DNA of 7,442 bases, from assembly GCA_902787595.1 (NCBI GenBank), contig CADAHD010000109.1, forward strand, positions 1 to 7,442. The letters run 5' to 3'. The notes beneath the pieces were generated by a model. That model saw only the letters and a program-made list of their open reading frames with translations, ran no database searches and was not told the DNA's origin. Shown piece after piece: positions 5,101 to 7,442 of this stretch. The first letter of the stretch is position 1, and every line of letters starts with the position of its first letter. This DNA comes from an uncultured Lachnospiraceae bacterium (GTDB lineage Bacteria; Bacillota_A; Clostridia; Lachnospirales; Lachnospiraceae). The position numbers and the translations under genes were made by a program.

Positions 5101-6432
5101 ATGAAAGCGGTAGTTCTGGAGATCAGGGACGGCTATGCGGCTGTTTTGGTTAAAGGCGGCAGCATAGAGCGTATCCGCGACAATGGATATAAGCCGGGTC
5201 AGGAGATAATCATGCCCCGGAAGAATATAGTATACAGCGGCGCGTTTCGCATTATGGCGGCAGCAGCGGCGCTTCTTATCGTGTTTATCGGCGGCGGAGT
5301 TGTATATCAGCGCAATTTAAAAGAGACAGGTTATGTTACGGTTGACGTTAATCCTTCACTTGAATATGCTATCAACGCTAAATGCAAGGTCATAAAAGTC
5401 ACGGCGCTGAACGAGGATGCGGAGGAGATAGCCCGGAACCTTAAAAATACGGTAAAGGGCGGAAACCTTGAGAGCGCGCTGGAAAGCACGAAGGAAGAGC
5501 TGTACAGAGCCGGTTATCTTGGCGAAGAGAAAGACAATGTTATGCTGGTATCCGTAGTATCGGATGATACGGCAGTGCGCGCGGATCTTAAACTTGCGGC
5601 AGAAACTGTGGCGACACAGGAAGATATAGCAGTTTATGTAGTGGAATCGACCATGTCGGAGCGAAAGGAAGCCAAGGAGCAGGGCGTTAGCACAGGCCGC
5701 TACGAAGTTTCCAAGAAGGCAGCTGAGGAGAAGGGCAATGCGGAAGTAAAAGCGCAGAGTACTTCGATCAAGGATCTGGTCGAGAGCGGCAACCTCAATC
5801 AGGTAACGGCTGAGGAAGCGGCAGCTGCAAAGGCAGTGATACAGGAAAGCGAGTCTGTACCCGAAAGCATAAGCCCTACCGTGGCTGAAATGACAGCTAC
5901 GCCTACGGAACACAAGAAACCCGTTAAAAAGGAGACACCTACTCCTTCCGATAACAGCAGCGCGCCCACAGACGGCGCAACACCTGCGGATGGCGGAAGT
6001 GACAATGGCGCAACGCCTACTCCCGCAGTTGTTCTGGATCCCTTAAAGCCTACGGATCCCGATCGTCCTGCGGCTACTCCTACGCTTGCGGCAACGGCAA
6101 CGCCTACACTTAAGCCTACGGCAACGCCTACACCCAAGCCTGCAGTCGGACCTACGGCAACGCCTACATCCAAACCTACGGCGACACCTACGCCCAAGCC
6201 TGCAGTCGGACCTACGGCAACGCCTACATCCAAACCTACGGCGACGCCTACACCCAAGCCTGCAGTCGGACCTACGGCAACACCTACGCCTACGCCCTTC
6301 CCTACAGTGACGCCCAAGCCTACCCCTACGGATGTGCCCACGCCTACGGAGGCGCCCACTCCCACGGAAGCAGAAAGCGATCCTACTCCTTCGGACGAGC
6401 CTATGGGAACATCAGAGAACAGAGTATTGTAA
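5101..6432 (+). CDS. rsgI: Membrane anti-sigma-I factor RsgI with Thr/Pro-rich repeat tail
   Basis: RsgI holds SigI inactive at the membrane and releases it on an envelope signal. The N-terminal cytoplasmic domain (about 1-45, beginning KAVVLEIRDGYAAVLVKGG) is the SigI-binding RsgI_N type. One membrane helix follows (about 48-69). Outside the membrane is the conserved YVTVDVNPSLEYAIN segment (78-92); RsgI proteins are reported to self-cleave at a conserved Asn-Pro bond, and N84-P85 is the matching candidate. A folded juxtamembrane domain runs to about 185, and an Ala/Glu/Lys-rich helix to about 250. From about 255 to 443 the tail is Thr/Pro/Ala-rich, low in hydrophobic residues and probably disordered, with a 20-residue repeat containing ATPTPKPAVGPTATPT. 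No carbohydrate-binding, PA14 or glycosidase module is present, unlike many cellulolytic Clostridia; this resembles the disordered tail of B. subtilis RsgI that senses cell-wall state. AAAGGA (5089-5094) lies inside the end of sigI, and the 2-nt gap suggests translational coupling. Confidence 0.94.
   Translation: MKAVVLEIRDGYAAVLVKGGSIERIRDNGYKPGQEIIMPRKNIVYSGAFRIMAAAAALLIVFIGGGVVYQRNLKETGYVTVDVNPSLEYAINAKCKVIKVTALNEDAEEIARNLKNTVKGGNLESALESTKEELYRAGYLGEEKDNVMLVSVVSDDTAVRADLKLAAETVATQEDIAVYVVESTMSERKEAKEQGVSTGRYEVSKKAAEEKGNAEVKAQSTSIKDLVESGNLNQVTAEEAAAAKAVIQESESVPESISPTVAEMTATPTEHKKPVKKETPTPSDNSSAPTDGATPADGGSDNGATPTPAVVLDPLKPTDPDRPAATPTLAATATPTLKPTATPTPKPAVGPTATPTSKPTATPTPKPAVGPTATPTSKPTATPTPKPAVGPTATPTPTPFPTVTPKPTPTDVPTPTEAPTPTEAESDPTPSDEPMGTSENRVL
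6097..6289 (+). repeat. Three-copy 60-bp tandem repeat inside rsgI
   Basis: Units at 6121-6180 and 6181-6240 differ at 3 of 60 bases. The third, from 6241, matches for about 46 bases and then diverges. A shortened relative precedes them from about 6097. Within each unit a 24-bp Thr/Pro block occurs twice, separated by 12 bp encoding PAVG. Reading frame is kept, since 60 is a multiple of 3, so copy number can change without a frameshift. Confidence 0.93.
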
Positions 6433-6458
6433 AACAGCGGTATGGAGGCGATGATCAT

Positions 6459-7094
6459 ATGGCAAATGACAGATTTGTACTTGCCCTGACACGTACCTGC
6501 GGCAGCGGGGCCACTATAATAGGAAAGATGCTGGCCGAGGAGTACGGCATAGGCTTTTATGACAAAAAGATCCTAAGAATGGCCAGTGACGACAGCGGCA
6601 TCAGCGAGGAGCTTTTCGCGAAGGCCGATGAGACCATGAAGAAGAGCCTGCTCTATAATGTTACAAAAAAGGTTTATAACGGGGAGATAATCCCTCCGGA
6701 GAGCCCGGATTATACAAAGAATGACAATCTGTTCGCCTTCCAGGCAAAGGTCCTTAAAGAGCTGGCAGAGCGTGAGAGTTTCGTCTGCATAGGCAGGGCT
6801 GCCGATTATGTGCTCAAGGATTTTCCGCATATGGTGAGCATTTTTGTGTATGCACCGCTTGAGAAGTGCATTCAGACCGAGATGGCCCGCCTGGGCATGA
6901 GCCGCAAGGAAGCGGAGAAACATATTCTGGACATGGATAAATACCGCAGGGCTTATTATAAGTACCACACAGGTAAGGAATGGGAGAGCCCCTACAACTA
7001 TGATCTCTGCCTTAACACCGGCGAGCTGAGCTACGAGCAGTGCGTGCAGGTGGTCGTAGATTACCTTAAGGTTAAGTTTGGAGAGATTCTGTAA
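6459..7094 (+). CDS. Cytidylate kinase-like family protein
   Basis: The 211-aa sequence fits the Cytidylate_kin2 group of P-loop kinases common in Firmicutes, related to CMP kinase (transfer of phosphate from ATP to CMP/dCMP) but without a proven substrate. The nucleotide-binding loop is TRTCGSGATIIGKMLAEE (11-28), where most relatives have GSGGREIGK; the Gly-Arg pair is replaced by Ala-Thr here, and the normal GK[ST] is absent as in much of the family. YDKKILRMAS (34-43), CIGRAADYVL (110-119), a lid-like DKYRRAYYKYHTG (160-172) and YDLCLNTGELS (181-191) complete the pattern. GGAGG (6444-6448) sits 10 nt before the ATG. It begins 26 nt after rsgI with no promoter or terminator between, so it is probably the third gene of the sigI operon. 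It is unlikely to be the essential cmk, because the sequence is divergent. Confidence 0.88.
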   Translation: MANDRFVLALTRTCGSGATIIGKMLAEEYGIGFYDKKILRMASDDSGISEELFAKADETMKKSLLYNVTKKVYNGEIIPPESPDYTKNDNLFAFQAKVLKELAERESFVCIGRAADYVLKDFPHMVSIFVYAPLEKCIQTEMARLGMSRKEAEKHILDMDKYRRAYYKYHTGKEWESPYNYDLCLNTGELSYEQCVQVVVDYLKVKFGEIL

Positions 7095-7100
7095 AAACGT

Positions 7101-7266
7101 GGAGGGCACACTTAGCTGCCCGGTCATTCAGAGAGCATACTAAGCAGCTTTGTCATCCTGAGAATGCACTTAGCAGCCCGGTCATTCAGAGAGCACACTA
7201 AGCAGCTTTGTCATCCTGAGAATGCACTTAGCAGCCTTGTCATCCTGAGCGAAGCGAAGGATCTTG
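7101..7266 (+). repeat. Tandem array of alternating 29-bp units ending in a REP-like palindrome
   Basis: Four contiguous 29-bp units lie at 7123-7151, 7152-7180, 7181-7209 and 7210-7238. Two types alternate as A-B-A-B. Type A starts GTCATTCAGAGAGCA and ends CTAAGCAGCTTT; type B starts GTCATCCTGAGAATG and ends CTTAGCAGCC. The two A units differ at 1 base and the two B units at 2, while A and B differ at 7 of 29, so the array is a duplicated 58-bp pair. A degenerate unit precedes it (7101-7122, with a GGGCA/TGCCC hairpin). It ends with GTCATCCTGAGCGAAGCGAAGGATCTTG-type sequence (7239-7266), containing the ATCCT/AGGAT palindrome known to me as a common intergenic repeat in many bacteria. There are no spacers, so it is not a CRISPR. 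It starts only a few bases after the kinase-like gene. Confidence 0.88.
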
Positions 7267-7325
7267 ATTATGTAAATTGTTTAAAAACACTTTAGTTTAT
7301 AACGGTATTTTGTACAGTAAAAAAC

Positions 7326-7354
7326 TTGAATTTTCCGTACTTATGTGTTAGACT
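7326..7354 (+). promoter_or_regulatory. Sigma-A-type promoter with extended -10
   Basis: TTGAAT (7326-7331) and TAGACT (7349-7354) are separated by exactly 17 nt, with TGT (7346-7348) as extended -10. The layout is nearly identical to the promoter of the minus-strand membrane protein gene. Transcription would start near 7361, just before the terminator hairpin. Confidence 0.62.
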
Positions 7355-7360
7355 ACATCA

Positions 7361-7420
7361 GATTGCGGGAACAACGGGGTTTCAGAGATTCGCCATCGGA
7401 TCCTGTAACTCCCTTTTTTT
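7361..7420 (+). ncRNA. Candidate short RNA or attenuated leader of about 60 nt
   Basis: This is the stretch between the predicted start (about 7361) and the end of the terminator T-run (7420). It has a 15-nt single-stranded 5' end (GATTGCGGGAACAAC) and then one long hairpin. It contains no start codon with a ribosome binding site. It could be an independent small RNA, or a leader whose terminator is controlled, with the regulated gene lying beyond the window. I recognise no known RNA family. Confidence 0.35.
7376..7420 (+). terminator. Strong intrinsic terminator
   Basis: The lower stem pairs GGGG, TT and CAG (7376-7385) with CTG, AAC and CCC (7403-7413), with one T-T mismatch and one bulged T. 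The upper stem is GATTCG/CGGATC (7387-7392 with 7397-7402) around a CCAT loop. Seven T residues follow (7414-7420). It is the first convincing terminator downstream of the sigI-rsgI-kinase genes, so it may also end that operon. Confidence 0.85.
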
Positions 7421-7442
7421 ATGACATCGGGTCATGATATCA
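7421..7442. repeat. Two short inverted repeats at the right edge
   Basis: ATGAC (7421-7425) and GTCAT (7431-7435) are inverted around ATCGG, and TGATATCA (7435-7442) is an exact palindrome. They could be part of an operator or leader structure of a gene beyond the window; too little sequence remains to decide. Confidence 0.35.

Noticed and set aside
5799..6458. Long antisense reading frame rich in Gly and Val over the rsgI repeat
   Set aside because: It is the complement of the Thr/Pro codon repeat, lacks a ribosome binding site, and rsgI on the plus strand has clear family homology.
6573..7127. Minus-strand frame opposite the kinase-like gene
   Set aside because: It has no ribosome binding site or recognisable product, and the plus-strand frame matches a known family throughout.
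7123..7238. 29-bp direct repeats as a CRISPR array
   Set aside because: The units are contiguous with no unique spacers, alternate between two diverged types, and no cas gene is nearby.

Overview
The window looks like chromosome of an anaerobic Firmicute in class Clostridia, most likely the Lachnospiraceae. The basis is a SigI/RsgI sigma/anti-sigma pair, a FliW flagellar assembly factor, a tRNA gene without an encoded CCA end, AGGAGG-type ribosome binding sites, TTGACA/TATAAT promoters with 17-nt spacers, and small Lachnospiraceae-type hypothetical proteins. The family placement is inferred; there is no rRNA or other marker to confirm it.

Layout: (1) Positions 3-51 hold an intrinsic terminator or attenuator, followed by an unrecognised 171-aa coiled-coil-rich protein (76-591) and a gene-free stretch with several hairpins (584-854). 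(2) A small one-pass membrane protein lies on the minus strand (855-1286). Its promoter points away from a complete tRNA-Lys(CUU) unit with its own promoter, gene and terminator (1433-1630). (3) A large YfbK-type von Willebrand factor A (VWA) protein (1730-3649) has an intact metal site but no signal peptide, and carries an unusual N-terminal extension of about 200 residues. (4) fliW (3743-4195) has its own promoter and a very strong terminator, with no csrA beside it. (5) A sigma-A-type promoter (4288-4316) drives an apparent operon: sigI (4376-5098), rsgI (5101-6432, 2 nt after sigI) and a cytidylate-kinase-like gene (6459-7094, 26 nt after rsgI). (6) The right end (7095-7442) has no gene that can be supported. 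It holds a tandem array of alternating 29-bp repeats ending in a REP-like palindrome, then a compact promoter-plus-terminator unit that could be a small RNA or an attenuated leader.

How the genes fit together: SigI and its membrane anti-sigma factor RsgI form an envelope-sensing switch. The RsgI ectodomain here has no carbohydrate-binding module. It ends instead in a long Thr/Pro-rich tail built partly from 60-bp tandem repeats, which suggests cell-wall sensing through a disordered tail rather than polysaccharide sensing. The kinase-like gene probably shares the transcript. FliW normally binds flagellin and antagonises CsrA, so the cell is probably flagellated, although no other flagellar gene is present here.

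The least ordinary items are the cytoplasmic VWA protein with its N-terminal extension, the repeat-expanded RsgI tail, the two-level 29/58-bp intergenic array, and the promoter-terminator unit at the right edge. I did not find a clearly new multi-gene system.
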